The position numbers and the translations under genes were made by a program. Below the pieces are notes generated by a model. That model saw nothing but the letters and a program-made list of their open reading frames with translations, was not told the DNA's origin and did not search any database. Positions 44,535 to 58,152 of a stretch of 64,000 bases of DNA are shown here, one piece after another (positions within the stretch are counted from its first letter, which is position 1; the number at the start of each line of letters is the position of its first letter). The DNA lies in NCBI GenBank assembly GCA_050950345.1, contig JBMNHK010000007.1:124001-188000 (forward strand). The letters run 5' to 3'. Origin of the DNA: Pelotomaculum_C sp050950345 (GTDB taxonomy: Bacteria > Bacillota > Desulfotomaculia > Desulfotomaculales > Pelotomaculaceae).

Positions 44535-45645
44535 TTGTACCTAAAACTGCTGGAGTTAAATAATTTTCGAAATTACAAATCCCTGGTTCTTGAACCAGGC
44601 CTTTTTCTAAATATAATCACCGGTCAAAACGCCCAGGGTAAGACCAGTATTCTGGAAGCTATTTACATGAGCTGCAAAGGCAACTCTTTTCGCACTAATA
44701 AAGAAAGAGAGATTATCAACTGGGAAAGTGACCTGGCTCACATAAGCAGCCTGCTTCAGCTGGCGCACAGTACATCTCAGGTCAAAATTACTATCAAACA
44801 GGGTCTCAAAAGAATTAAAATCAATGGCTCAACTAAACGAGGCAGCCCTTTAGGCTGGCCGGGAGTTGTACTTTTTACAGCTGACGACCTGGCTCTGGTT
44901 AAGGGATCGCCTTATGAACGGCGGCGTTTTATGGATTTAGAACTGGGGCCGTTTCATCTGCTGTATAATCCAAACTTTTCCAGGTTCCAGCGCACCCTGG
45001 CCCAGCGCAATAATCTATTAAGAGAAATCAGGAAACGGAGAGAAGGTAAGGCTGCCTTAAAAATATGGAATGAACAGTTGAGCCGTTATGGCGCTAAAAT
45101 CTTATTTATCAGGCTGGAGCTTTTAAAGAGATTCAGTCCGTTACTACGAGTTTTGTACCGTGAATTAAGCGGCGAGACTGAAATTTTTGATCTGCGCTAT
45201 AAATCAACTCTCAAATTGGATGGCCTGAGTACCGAAGAAGAAATCTACGACGCCTATCAAAAGCAGCTGGCGATGATCGAGGCTGAGGAGATTGAGCGGG
45301 CTCAGTCCCTGTTGGGACCACACCGGGATGACCTCGTGTTTTTTATTAACGGGCGTGATGCTAAAGTTTTCGGTTCACAAGGTCAGCAGCGGACAATAGT
45401 TTTAACTTTAAAAATAGCCCAGATTGATTTATGGCGGGAAGAGATCGATGAAAGCCCCATCCTTTTATTGGACGACGTTATATTTGAATTGGATGACCAA
45501 CGCCGCCAGGCCATTTTTTAAACGGGTCGGGGCCATGACCCAGACTTTCCTTACTACCACCAAAATTGATCATATTGGTTTTCCTAAAGATCTGGAGCAC
45601 AGGACATACACTGTTCACCAGGGCCAGGTCCTGGTGAAGGGTTGA
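44535..45645 (+). CDS. recF: DNA replication and repair protein RecF, interrupted by an apparent frameshift
   Basis: From TTG 44535 the protein starts MYLKLLELNNFRNYKSL, the family N-terminus. Walker A GQNAQGKTSILEAIYM and the C-terminal QGQQRTIVLTLKIAQI then LLLDDVIFELDDQRRQAIF are present. The frame ends at TAA 45519 inside a T6 run (45514-45519), about 40 residues short. Removing one T restores the frame through FKRVGAMTQTFLTTTKIDHIGFP to TGA 45645, giving the normal RecF end (QTFLTTT). So the sequence carries a real mutation or a homopolymer error. RecF loads RecA at gaps. Confidence 0.9.
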
Positions 45646-45663
45646 GTCAAAAAGGGGGAAAAA

Positions 45664-45918
45664 ATGTTTATGCATCTCGGCGGGGACGTAGTCGTCCCTA
45701 CAAAAGAAGTTATTGCTATTCTTGATTACAAAACTAAAGACGCTGCTGCTACCAAGGAGTTTTTGGAAATTGCCGGGGACGAAGGCTTTGTTAAAAATAT
45801 ATCTCCCCAGGGAAAGGAAAAATCTTATATAATTACAACCAAGGATATATATATATCTCCTATTTCCTGCGTTACTTTGCGCAATAGGGCTGATAAATTT
45901 TTTGCCCAATTTATGTAG
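45664..45918 (+). CDS. remB: RemB family protein (DUF370, YaaB)
   Basis: 84 residues, MFMHLGGDVVVPTKEVIAILDY, the DUF370/RemB core; in Bacillus RemB with RemA supports matrix gene expression. Always found between recF and gyrB, as here. Start ATG 45664 follows AAAGGGGG. Confidence 0.92.
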   Translation: MFMHLGGDVVVPTKEVIAILDYKTKDAAATKEFLEIAGDEGFVKNISPQGKEKSYIITTKDIYISPISCVTLRNRADKFFAQFM

Positions 45919-45941
45919 TATAATGATACTTTATAAGTTTT

Positions 45942-45970
45942 TTTACATTTTCTTTAATTTATTGTATAAT
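45942..45970 (+). promoter_or_regulatory. Promoter of gyrB
   Basis: TTTACA, 17-bp spacer, TATAAT, 34 bp before the gyrB start codon. Confidence 0.7.
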
Positions 45971-46003
45971 TTACTGATCTAAAATAGATTAGGAGTGAAC
46001 CGA

Positions 46004-47914
46004 TTGTCTGACGAGAACAATAATGTCCATTATGGCGCTGCGGACATTCAGGTACTGGAAGGGCTAGAGGCGGTCAGACGCCGGCCTGGCATGTATATTG
46101 GCAGTACCAGCGCCAGAGGACTTCATCATCTGGTTTATGAAGTGGTAGACAACAGTATTGACGAGGCCATGGCGGGTTTCTGCGATACTATTGAAGTGAC
46201 CATTAATGAGGATAATTCTGTCACAGTCGTGGATAATGGACGTGGTATTCCTGTTGATATCCATCCGAAAACCGGGATACCTGCGGTACAGGTTGCCTTA
46301 ACCATGCTGCATGCAGGTGGTAAGTTCGGGGGTGGCGGCTATAAAGTATCCGGCGGTTTACACGGAGTAGGTGTTTCCGTTGTTAATGCCCTCTCTGAAT
46401 GGTTGGAGGTTGAGGTCAGGCGAGAAGGCAATCAGTATTTTCAGCGCTATCAACGTGGGGAACCGGTGACGCAACTTAAAGTTATTGATAAAAGCAATAG
46501 CACCGGTACAAAGATAACCTTTAAGCCTGATGCAGAGATTTTTGAAGAGACGGTATTTAGCCTGGAAACCCTGGCTCAGCGCCTGCGCGAGCTTTCTTAT
46601 CTCAATATGGGTGTTAAAATAACACTGCGTGATTTAAGAAAAAGCAAGGAAGTTGTTTTTTATCACACTGGGGGCTTGCGTGATTTCGTTAAACATCTTA
46701 ATAAAACAAAAACCCCTTTGCATAATAAACCGATCTACATTAAGCAGGAAAAAGACCAGGTTTTAGTTGAAATATGTATGCAGTACACGGACTCTTATGT
46801 AGAAAATATACTTTCTTATGCCAATAACATCAACACTACTGAAGGAGGAACCCATGAGGCGGGTTTCAAGGCAGCGTTGACAAGAGCCATCAATGATTAC
46901 GGGCGAAAGTATAATTATCTAAAAAACACTAACGAAAATCTGTCAGGTGAGGATATAAGGGAAGGCTTAACTGGTGTAATCAGTGTCAAGGTAACCGATC
47001 CCCAATTCGAGGGGCAAACAAAAACCAAACTTGGCAACAGTGAGGTCAGGGGTATTGTTGATAATGTAGTGAGTGAAAACCTTGCTACCTTTTTAGAAGA
47101 AAACCCGGCTATTGGGAAACGTATAGTTGAAAAATCAATCGCCTCTTCCAGGGCACGGGAAGCCGCACGCAAGGCCAGAGAGTTAACCAGGCGCAAAAGC
47201 GCTCTGGAAAGTTCCACCTTGCCCGGCAAGTTAGCCGACTGCTCAAACCGGGATCCGTCGGTATGTGAACTATATATCGTTGAGGGCGATTCTGCAGGCG
47301 GATCGGCCAAACAGGGACGTGACAGGAGTTTTCAGGCGATTTTGCCCTTGAGGGGTAAAATATTAAATGTAGAAAAGGCCAGGATGGATAGAATCCTGAA
47401 TAATGAAGAGATCAGGGCGATGATCACCGCCATGGGCACCGGTATTGGTGAGGATTTTGATCTCAGCAAGGCCAGGTATCACAAATTGATTTTAATGTCT
47501 GATGCCGACGTGGACGGCGCCCACATCAGGACATTGCTTTTAACCTTTTTCTACCGGTACATGCGTCCACTAATTGAAGCGGGTTATATATTCATTGCCC
47601 AACCCCCTCTGTACAGGGTTAAAAAGGGAAAAACAGAGCGTTATGCCTATAATGATGAGGAATTGGAGAAAATTCTCAGACAATATGGCAGGGAAGGGGT
47701 TACGATTCAACGTTATAAAGGTTTAGGTGAAATGAACGCTATTCAATTATGGGAGACGACTATGGATCCTGCTACCAGAACAGTGCTCAGGGTGGATATG
47801 GAAGATGCCGTGGAAGCCGATACTATCTTCAGTATGTTGATGGGCGATAAAGTTGAACCAAGGCGTGATTTTATCACGGAAAACGCTCTGGCAGTCCGAA
47901 ATCTGGATATTTAA
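46004..47914 (+). CDS. gyrB: DNA gyrase subunit B
   Basis: 636 residues from TTG 46004; the GTG at 45995 lies inside the AGGAG ribosome site. GHKL ATPase domain (RRRPGMYIGSTSARGLHHLVYEVVDNSIDEA seen in two parts, DNGRGIPVDIHPKTG), transducer, and TOPRIM (ELYIVEGDSAGGSAKQGRDR, DADVDGAHIRTL). Supplies ATP-driven negative supercoiling with GyrA. Confidence 0.98.
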   Translation: MSDENNNVHYGAADIQVLEGLEAVRRRPGMYIGSTSARGLHHLVYEVVDNSIDEAMAGFCDTIEVTINEDNSVTVVDNGRGIPVDIHPKTGIPAVQVALTMLHAGGKFGGGGYKVSGGLHGVGVSVVNALSEWLEVEVRREGNQYFQRYQRGEPVTQLKVIDKSNSTGTKITFKPDAEIFEETVFSLETLAQRLRELSYLNMGVKITLRDLRKSKEVVFYHTGGLRDFVKHLNKTKTPLHNKPIYIKQEKDQVLVEICMQYTDSYVENILSYANNINTTEGGTHEAGFKAALTRAINDYGRKYNYLKNTNENLSGEDIREGLTGVISVKVTDPQFEGQTKTKLGNSEVRGIVDNVVSENLATFLEENPAIGKRIVEKSIASSRAREAARKARELTRRKSALESSTLPGKLADCSNRDPSVCELYIVEGDSAGGSAKQGRDRSFQAILPLRGKILNVEKARMDRILNNEEIRAMITAMGTGIGEDFDLSKARYHKLILMSDADVDGAHIRTLLLTFFYRYMRPLIEAGYIFIAQPPLYRVKKGKTERYAYNDEELEKILRQYGREGVTIQRYKGLGEMNAIQLWETTMDPATRTVLRVDMEDAVEADTIFSMLMGDKVEPRRDFITENALAVRNLDI

Positions 47915-48137
47915 ATAAACGCAATAACATAACTTAAAATATATCATAATATGCAAAGTATCCTGAGAGGCTCAGGATGCTTTTATTTTTAAAACAACCC
48001 AAAATATGTTTTTTTTGTAAACAAGAGTGTTAATTACCCCGGAAAAGATAATAAGCGATAATTAAGATTATCGGGCTTATTTCGGGTTTGCCTGTCTATG
48101 TTAAGATGTAAATTAAAAATAGAGTGGTAATTTTTGG
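47915..48137. other. Intergenic region after gyrB
   Basis: AT-rich, with a weak GC hairpin at 47963-47980 (TCCTGAG/CTCAGGA) followed by TTTTATTTTT, which is a good gyrB terminator. Nothing else recognised. Confidence 0.6.
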
Positions 48138-48259
48138 TTGCCATATAACTCGACAGCATTGCCCGGGATGCTGTCCTCTCGGCCGCAGGGTTGTACATAG
48201 GCTAAGACTATTCAGCCTAAAACGATCAGGAACTGGTTACTTGCGTTGTTATATGGCGA
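48138..48259 (+). ncRNA. Putative structured RNA of unknown class (leader of the following ORF or stand-alone)
   Basis: A 10-bp perfect closing stem joins GCCATATAAC (48140-48149) and GTTATATGGC (48248-48257), extendable by two pairs. Inside are an 8-bp hairpin GACAGCAT/ATGCTGTC (48152-48175, loop TGCCCGGG) and a 6-bp hairpin TAGGCT/AGCCTA (48198-48219). The layout is a multibranch junction. I compared it from memory with TPP, FMN, SAM, lysine, purine, c-di-GMP, c-di-AMP, guanidine, fluoride, Mg and T-box elements and it fits none. A strong AAAAGGAGG follows at 48276 without a suitable start in frame with the next ORF. Confidence 0.55.
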
Positions 48260-48392
48260 TAGCGTTACTAAAAACAAAAGGAGGATAGCTGTTTTCTGTT
48301 GATCTTCTAAAAAAGAGGTGATGTCCCTTGCTTGTAGCCAGTTTGCCGGAGGATGGGCGAATTGCATAGCAAATGAATCTGGGGTGATTCTT

Positions 48393-48698
48393 TTGAGGAC
48401 TATTGCATATCAAAGTAGAACAAGTGGACCGACTAAAGGTCAAAAATTAAAGGCCATAATATTGGCCATAATCTTATTTGCGGCTTCATTTATGGCCGGC
48501 GCTGCTGTCCAGAAGAAGAGCGATATCATGCAAGATATAATTATTGAAGCTCAGTTTGCGTTGGAACGGTTTAAAACTTTCCTGAATGAGAAGGTATTTT
48601 TTCAAGTCGATAATGTGAGCAGTCAAATTAAATGGACCGCTGCCATAACGCTTTTGATCATCAGGGATTATTTCTGGATTTCTGTAAGGGGGCCTTAA
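48393..48698 (+). CDS. Small single-span membrane protein of unknown function
   Basis: 101 residues from TTG 48393 (GGGGTG at 6 nt); the frame is open from ATG 48321. It has a basic N-terminus, a membrane segment (KAIILAIILFAASFMAGAAV), and a C-terminal part IKWTAAITLLIIRDYFWISV that may be a second segment. No family recognised. It lies between the structured RNA and gyrA, so it might be regulated by that RNA. Confidence 0.45.
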   Translation: MRTIAYQSRTSGPTKGQKLKAIILAIILFAASFMAGAAVQKKSDIMQDIIIEAQFALERFKTFLNEKVFFQVDNVSSQIKWTAAITLLIIRDYFWISVRGP

Positions 48699-49061
48699 AG
48701 AGGGCTTAACGTAAATAGATTGGATAACCAATCGTAAAGGTGTTTAGATAAATCTAAGGGTCTAGGAAGATGTGGCTAAGAAGTTATGTACTAAGCTTAA
48801 GGAAAGCTTAACTTCCTGGGTTATTAAACCAAATATAGTAGCCCGCCCTTGATCCGGATGAGGTAGACAATTTTAGATGACAATTTCATAGGAATAAACG
48901 TATGCCAGGGTAGAAAAAATGACTCCAAAGTAAACACATTTACCGCCGGCTGACCGGTGCGGAAACTGTTTGGGAGGATAAGAGTCTATCCGGCAAAAAA
49001 ATAGTAGCAAATAAAGAGTAGGCAATGGTCTGCTCTTATTTTGTTGCAGGAATCCTTTAAA
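48699..49061. other. Intergenic region before gyrA
   Basis: Contains a small hairpin GATTGG/CCAATC (48718-48733) and an imperfect inverted repeat around AAGCTTAAGGAAAGCTT (48801 area). No gene with a ribosome site was found. Confidence 0.5.
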
Positions 49062-49090
49062 TTGCATTTGACAGGTCATTTTGATATAAT
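49062..49090 (+). promoter_or_regulatory. Promoter of gyrA
   Basis: TTGCAT, 17-bp spacer, TATAAT with an extended TG (TGATATAAT). The predicted transcript start near 49097 leaves room for the TTG 49128 start but hardly for ATG 49107. Confidence 0.65.
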
Positions 49091-49127
49091 TCCATCGTAG
49101 TAAATAATGGATGATGAGGTGGCTGTT

Positions 49128-51557
49128 TTGCCTTCTATGACCGGGAAAGTCGTACCAATCGATATTAATGATGAGATGAAGCATTCCTACCTGGATTACG
49201 CCATGAGCGTGATTGTGGGAAGGGCTCTGCCCGATATAAGGGACGGCCTGAAACCGGTTCACAGGCGCATTCTGTATGCCATGCACAAACTGGGCTTAAC
49301 CGCGGACAAACCCCACCGCAAATCAGCCTATATCGTGGGTGAAGTTTTAGCCAAATACCATCCCCATGGTGATAGTTCTGTCTATGATGCCCTGGTCAGG
49401 TTGGCTCAAGACTTTAACAGTCGTTATCCTCTGGTGGATGGTCATGGCAACTTCGGTTCAGTGGATGGTGATTCTGCAGCAGCCATGCGCTACACGGAAG
49501 CCCGCATGGCTAAGGTGGCCGCAGAAATGCTGGCGGATATAGATAAGGATACAGTTGATTTTATACCCAACTATGATGAAAAAGATGAAGAACCAACTGT
49601 CCTGCCCGCCCGGATACCTAATTTGCTGGTCAACGGGTCCGCCGGGATAGCCGTGGGCATGGCAACTAATATCCCTCCTCATAATCTTGCCGAGGTAATT
49701 GATGGGGTGATCATGCTGATCAAGGAGCCTGATATAGATATCCAACAATTGATGGGTATCATCAAGGGTCCTGATTTTCCTACCGGTGGTATGATTATGG
49801 GCCGGGAGGGCATTTGGAATGCCTACCGTACCGGCCGCGGCAGTATCAAGATGAGGGCGCAAACCGTTATCGAGAAAAACAGCAGCGGTAGAAACTGCAT
49901 TATTGTTAACGAAATACCTTACCAGGTGAACAAAGCCAGACTGATCGAAAAAATTGCGGAACTGGTTAAAGATAAAAAAATAGAAGGCATTAATGATTTA
50001 AGAGACGAATCGGACCGCCGCGGGATGCGGATTATGATTGAGCTAAAAAAAGACGCCAACCCGCAAGTGATCTTAAACCAGTTGTTCAAACATACCCAAA
50101 TGCAGGAAACATTCGGCGTCATTATGCTGGCACTGGTTGACGGGAAACCACAGGTGTTGAATTTAAAACAGGTCCTGCATTATTACCTGGAGCATCAAAA
50201 AAATGTCATCGTCAGGCGCACCCGCTTTGAATTAAATAAAGCGGAAAATCGCGCTCACATACTGGAAGGGCTGCGCATCGCCATAGCCTACCTGGATGAA
50301 GTCATTAAAATTATCCGTACCGCCCATAATACTGAGGCGGCTAAAAAAGCTCTGATGGTCAGGTTCAGCCTTTCTGAAAAGCAAGCAGAAGCAATTGTAG
50401 AAATGAGGCTGAGACAGCTCACCGGCCTGGAAAGAGAAAAACTGGAGCAGGAATACAAGGAACTGTTGGAGAGAATAGCTCAACTAAAGGCAATTCTGGC
50501 AGACGAAAACAAAGTTCTCGCCATTATTAGAGACGAGCTTTTAGCGATCAAGAAAAAGTATGCCGATCCCAGGCGTACAGTTATTTCCAATGATGATAGC
50601 GCTTTTGAAACAGAGGATTTAATCCCTGAAGAAGATGTGGTCATTACCATCACCAATCAGGGTTATATTAAGAGAACTCCCCTGAGTATTTATCATAGCC
50701 AGCGCCGAGGAGGGCGTGGTGTCACAGCAATGGGGACCAAGGCGGAGGACTATGTCCAGCACCTGTTTATCACCACAACCCATCATTTCTGCCTCTTCTT
50801 TACCAACCAGGGGAAGGTCTACAGGCTAAAAGTCTATGAAATACCGGAAGCAGGCCGGCAGGCCAAAGGGACCGCAATTGTCAACCTGCTATATCTTGGC
50901 GGTGAAGAAAAAATAAACGCTATTATTCCTGTGCGGGAGTTTACTCCTGATCAATTCCTGCTGATGGCTACCAATAAAGGCCTGGTCAAAAAGACACCTC
51001 TCAATGAGTACGATACCTCCCGCCGGGATGGTATTATCGCTATCTCCTTAAAAGAAGGGGATCAGCTGGTTGATGTCAAGCTGACTAATGGCCATGAGGA
51101 AATTTTACTGGCTACCAGGGGAGGCCTGGCCATTCGCTTTCCGGAAGAGGAAGTGCGTCCTATGGGCCGTGATACCCACGGAGTAAAAGGCATTAACTTG
51201 AAGCATGACGATGAGGTTGTCGGCATGGAAACTATAGTGCCGGATGCATACCTATTAGCCGTCACGGAAAATGGCTTCGGGAAACGCACCTCCCTTAATG
51301 AGTATCGTTCCCAGGCCAGAGGCGGCAAAGGTTTGATCAATATTAAGACTACCGAACGAAACGGTGCAGTGGTTGCTGTAAAGGTGGTTAAGGAAGAAGA
51401 AATCATGATCATTAGCGTTGAGGGTATTATTATCAGGTTAAAAGCAGGAGATATATCCGCCATGGGGCGGGCTACCATAGGTGTCACATTGATGCGTCTG
51501 GATGCAGGGGATGCTGTGGTTGACGTGGCCAAGGTCGTTGAAGAGAACGGTGCATAA
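49128..51557 (+). CDS. gyrA: DNA gyrase subunit A
   Basis: 809 residues from TTG 49128 (GAGGTGG at 5 nt); ATG 49107 is in frame but lacks a ribosome site. Breakage-reunion domain with GRALPDIRDGLKPVHRRILYAM, the quinolone region HPHGDSSVYDALVRLAQDF (serines present, so the sensitive form), and the catalytic tyrosine in AAAMRYTEARM. The C-terminal beta-pinwheel carries the GyrA box SQRRGGRG, marking gyrase rather than topoisomerase IV. Confidence 0.97.
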   Translation: MPSMTGKVVPIDINDEMKHSYLDYAMSVIVGRALPDIRDGLKPVHRRILYAMHKLGLTADKPHRKSAYIVGEVLAKYHPHGDSSVYDALVRLAQDFNSRYPLVDGHGNFGSVDGDSAAAMRYTEARMAKVAAEMLADIDKDTVDFIPNYDEKDEEPTVLPARIPNLLVNGSAGIAVGMATNIPPHNLAEVIDGVIMLIKEPDIDIQQLMGIIKGPDFPTGGMIMGREGIWNAYRTGRGSIKMRAQTVIEKNSSGRNCIIVNEIPYQVNKARLIEKIAELVKDKKIEGINDLRDESDRRGMRIMIELKKDANPQVILNQLFKHTQMQETFGVIMLALVDGKPQVLNLKQVLHYYLEHQKNVIVRRTRFELNKAENRAHILEGLRIAIAYLDEVIKIIRTAHNTEAAKKALMVRFSLSEKQAEAIVEMRLRQLTGLEREKLEQEYKELLERIAQLKAILADENKVLAIIRDELLAIKKKYADPRRTVISNDDSAFETEDLIPEEDVVITITNQGYIKRTPLSIYHSQRRGGRGVTAMGTKAEDYVQHLFITTTHHFCLFFTNQGKVYRLKVYEIPEAGRQAKGTAIVNLLYLGGEEKINAIIPVREFTPDQFLLMATNKGLVKKTPLNEYDTSRRDGIIAISLKEGDQLVDVKLTNGHEEILLATRGGLAIRFPEEEVRPMGRDTHGVKGINLKHDDEVVGMETIVPDAYLLAVTENGFGKRTSLNEYRSQARGGKGLINIKTTERNGAVVAVKVVKEEEIMIISVEGIIIRLKAGDISAMGRATIGVTLMRLDAGDAVVDVAKVVEENGA

Positions 51558-51596
51558 AAGGCGCAATATGGCGGCCTGGAAATAGTCGCATTTATC

Positions 51597-51625
51597 TTGA
51601 CAGAGGGTTAGCACTGTGTTAAATT
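51597..51625 (+). promoter_or_regulatory. rRNA operon promoter P1 (candidate)
   Basis: TTGACA, 17-bp spacer, TAAATT. Confidence 0.5.
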
Positions 51626-51642
51626 TATAAGCGAGTCAAACA

Positions 51643-51669
51643 ATGGACTGCCAAACCATGGCAGTCCAT
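51643..51669. terminator. Strong hairpin between gyrA and the rRNA operon
   Basis: ATGGACTGCCA/TGGCAGTCCAT, 11-bp perfect stem with a 5-nt loop and no T run. Either an end point of gyrA mRNA or a leader element. Confidence 0.5.
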
Positions 51670-51691
51670 GTTAACGGGTAGAAGATACCAG

Positions 51692-51721
51692 TTGACGAAA
51701 AGCTGGTAAGGATGATAAGAT
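51692..51721 (+). promoter_or_regulatory. rRNA operon promoter P2 (candidate)
   Basis: TTGACG, 18-bp spacer, TAAGAT. The leader downstream has a small hairpin (GTCGCT/AGCGAC) before the 16S gene. Confidence 0.5.
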
Positions 51722-51927
51722 AAAAGATGTCGCTATGAAGAGCGACGTGGTCTTTGAAAACTAAACAGTGGATGGATGTAAACACATGACTCTCGTCAAA
51801 GTAAACTAAAACGAGCAGTACATTCCAAAGCGGCTCGGGATAAACAAATCACGAGACGCGACAACGAGTGAGAAGCGCAAGAAGCGCAGGCTCACAAACA
51901 TACGAGCGAGATTAAACTTTTCAAATA

Positions 51928-53478
<1,551 letters not shown>

Positions 53479-53480
53479 TA

Positions 53481-53503
53481 TATCAGACGTCAGACGACTG
53501 ATA
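53481..53503. repeat. GACGTC-type short repeat after 16S
   Basis: TATCAG-ACGTCAGACGA-CTGATA: a short hairpin whose middle shares the (A/G)GACGTC units of the repeat after 23S (57097-57124). Confidence 0.5.
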
Positions 53504-53553
53504 ACTCCCAGGTCGATACATCCATCGACACACTGTTTAGTTTTGAGAGACCG

Positions 53554-53630
<77 letters not shown>

Positions 53631-53676
53631 TTGTTAGAAGTGAGAAATGAGAAGTGGGAATAGAAGGAATTCGCCG

Positions 53677-53699
53677 GAGGCGAATTCCAACAATAATCT
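53677..53699. repeat. Inverted repeat in the tRNA-Ile/tRNA-Ala spacer
   Basis: GGAATTCGCC-GGA-GGCGAATTCC (10-bp perfect stem), flanked by GAGAAATGAGAAGTGGG on one side and CTCACATCTCACATCAC on the other, which can partly pair. Looks like a dispersed intergenic repeat; I cannot count copies elsewhere. Confidence 0.5.
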
Positions 53700-53732
53700 C
53701 ACCTCCAACATCTCACATCTCACATCACAAAC

Positions 53733-53808
53733 GGGGGTGTAGCTCAGCTGGGAGAGCACCTGCCTTGCAAGCAGGGGGTCAGCGGTTCGAATCCGCTCAT
53801 CTCCACCA
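53733..53808 (+). tRNA. tRNA-Ala (anticodon TGC)
   Basis: 76 nt, acceptor GGGGGTG/CATCTCC, anticodon loop CTTGCAA, encoded CCA. Confidence 0.97.
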
Positions 53809-54020
53809 CTCTCAAAAAGGGAAAGACTGTTCTTTGAAAACTGCACAGCATAGTAGAACAAGAGTAACTAGAGCATAGCGGCTCGTCAGAGGCGAGCATG
53901 GCAAGGAAGTTGCGAAGGGAGTGCGCGGAGCGTAGTAATGCGTGAGCACAGGTAAGCGACTGACGCAGCCAGGCGAAGTCTATGGCGTGACGCGAAACGA
54001 GTTCTAAATAGCGCGAATTA

Positions 54021-57092
<3,072 letters not shown>

Positions 57093-57096
57093 AATC

Positions 57097-57124
57097 GGAC
57101 GTCGGACGTTAGACGTCAGACGTC
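57097..57124. repeat. GACGTC-type short tandem repeat after 23S
   Basis: Four imperfect copies of (A/G)GACGT(C/T), i.e. GGACGTC, GGACGTT, AGACGTC, AGACGTC. The core GACGTC is itself palindromic. Confidence 0.6.
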
Positions 57125-57265
57125 GTAAAAGAGCTAAAATTTTGTTCGAATATGCTGTACAGTTTTGAGGGAGCAGATTTAAGGGAGAAGCAGTTTGGTT
57201 AAAGGTAAGCCAATGCTTACCGGTAGAAGCTGTAGAATCTGAAATAAGTTAAAAAGGAAAAAAGT

Positions 57266-57383
57266 TTCTGGTGACAATATCGGAGGGGGTACACCCGTTC
57301 CCATCCCGAACACGGCAGTTAAGCCCTCCAGAGCCGATGGTACTTGGGGCGCAGGCCCCTGGGAGAGTAGGTCGTCGCCAGAA
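57266..57383 (+). rRNA. 5S ribosomal RNA
   Basis: 118 nt, closing stem TTCTGGTGAC/GTCGCCAGAA, with CCGAACACGG and GGGAGAGTAGG blocks. Confidence 0.97.
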
Positions 57384-57397
57384 CAATTTTATAAAGG

Positions 57398-57430
57398 CAA
57401 GCTTCACGATATTGTGAGGCTTGTTTTTTT
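57398..57430 (+). terminator. Terminator of the rRNA operon
   Basis: CAAGCTTCAC/GTGAGGCTTG (10 bp with two G-U) then seven or more Ts. Confidence 0.9.
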
Positions 57431-57504
57431 AATGCTCTTTTCGATGGCAGCAAGATACTTTACTATAAGTAATATAATAAGTTTTTAAGGGGGGGGCCCA
57501 AACT

Positions 57505-57993
57505 ATGGAAGAGGCAAGGACCATTGCCGAATCGGCTACAATATTAAGCCAGATAATTCTTCCTTCACAGACAAATTTAGCAGGTACTGTCCACGGTGGT
57601 GAGTTAATGAAGATGATGGATAACTGCGCCGGCGCCTGTGCCACCAAACATGCCCGTTCGATCGTGGTGACAGCCGCTATCGATAATATCAGTTTTCATG
57701 CTCCGGTCTTTGTCGGGAATGTTGCTACCTGCCATGCCTATCTCACTTATGTATCCAATTCATCTATGGAGATCGCTGTTTCCATCGATGCTGAAGACCT
57801 CATGCAGGGCACAAAAGTGTGCTGTTTAACAGCATATTTTACTTTTGTGGCTCTTGATGAGAAACTTAAACCAAAGAAAGTCCCGGCCTTAATCTTGAGT
57901 AATGATATAGAGAGAGACAACTTTGAAGCCGGCCGGTTGCGCAGTCTGGAGCGTAAAGCCACGCCCAAGGTTTGCTGGATACCACTCTATTAA
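57505..57993 (+). CDS. Acyl-CoA thioesterase, hotdog fold
   Basis: 162 residues, start ATG 57505. QIILPSQTNLAGTVHGGELMKMMDNCAGACA is the catalytic-helix region of the YciA/BFIT hotdog family (read in two parts), followed by SIVVTAAIDNISFHAPVFVGN. Hydrolyses acyl-CoA esters; chain-length preference cannot be told. A single-gene unit between the rRNA operon and pdxS. Confidence 0.87.
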   Translation: MEEARTIAESATILSQIILPSQTNLAGTVHGGELMKMMDNCAGACATKHARSIVVTAAIDNISFHAPVFVGNVATCHAYLTYVSNSSMEIAVSIDAEDLMQGTKVCCLTAYFTFVALDEKLKPKKVPALILSNDIERDNFEAGRLRSLERKATPKVCWIPLY

Positions 57994-58152
57994 TATAAGC
58001 AGCCACAATAAGAAACGGTCTGATAAAACTGTTGTGGGTGGAATAATCTGCGCATTGGACTGGATAATGGTCATGATCTTGTTTTTACTGCCTTATTAAT
58101 GTAAAATAATTTGATAGTTGTTAATAAGGTGCTCGATTGGAGGAAGTTTAGG

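Noticed and set aside
47960..48130. Possible additional small gene after gyrB
   Set aside because: No ORF with a start and ribosome site; only the gyrB terminator-like hairpin.
48873..49286. 137-residue minus-strand ORF
   Set aside because: Overlaps the gyrA promoter and 5' coding region; no family similarity.
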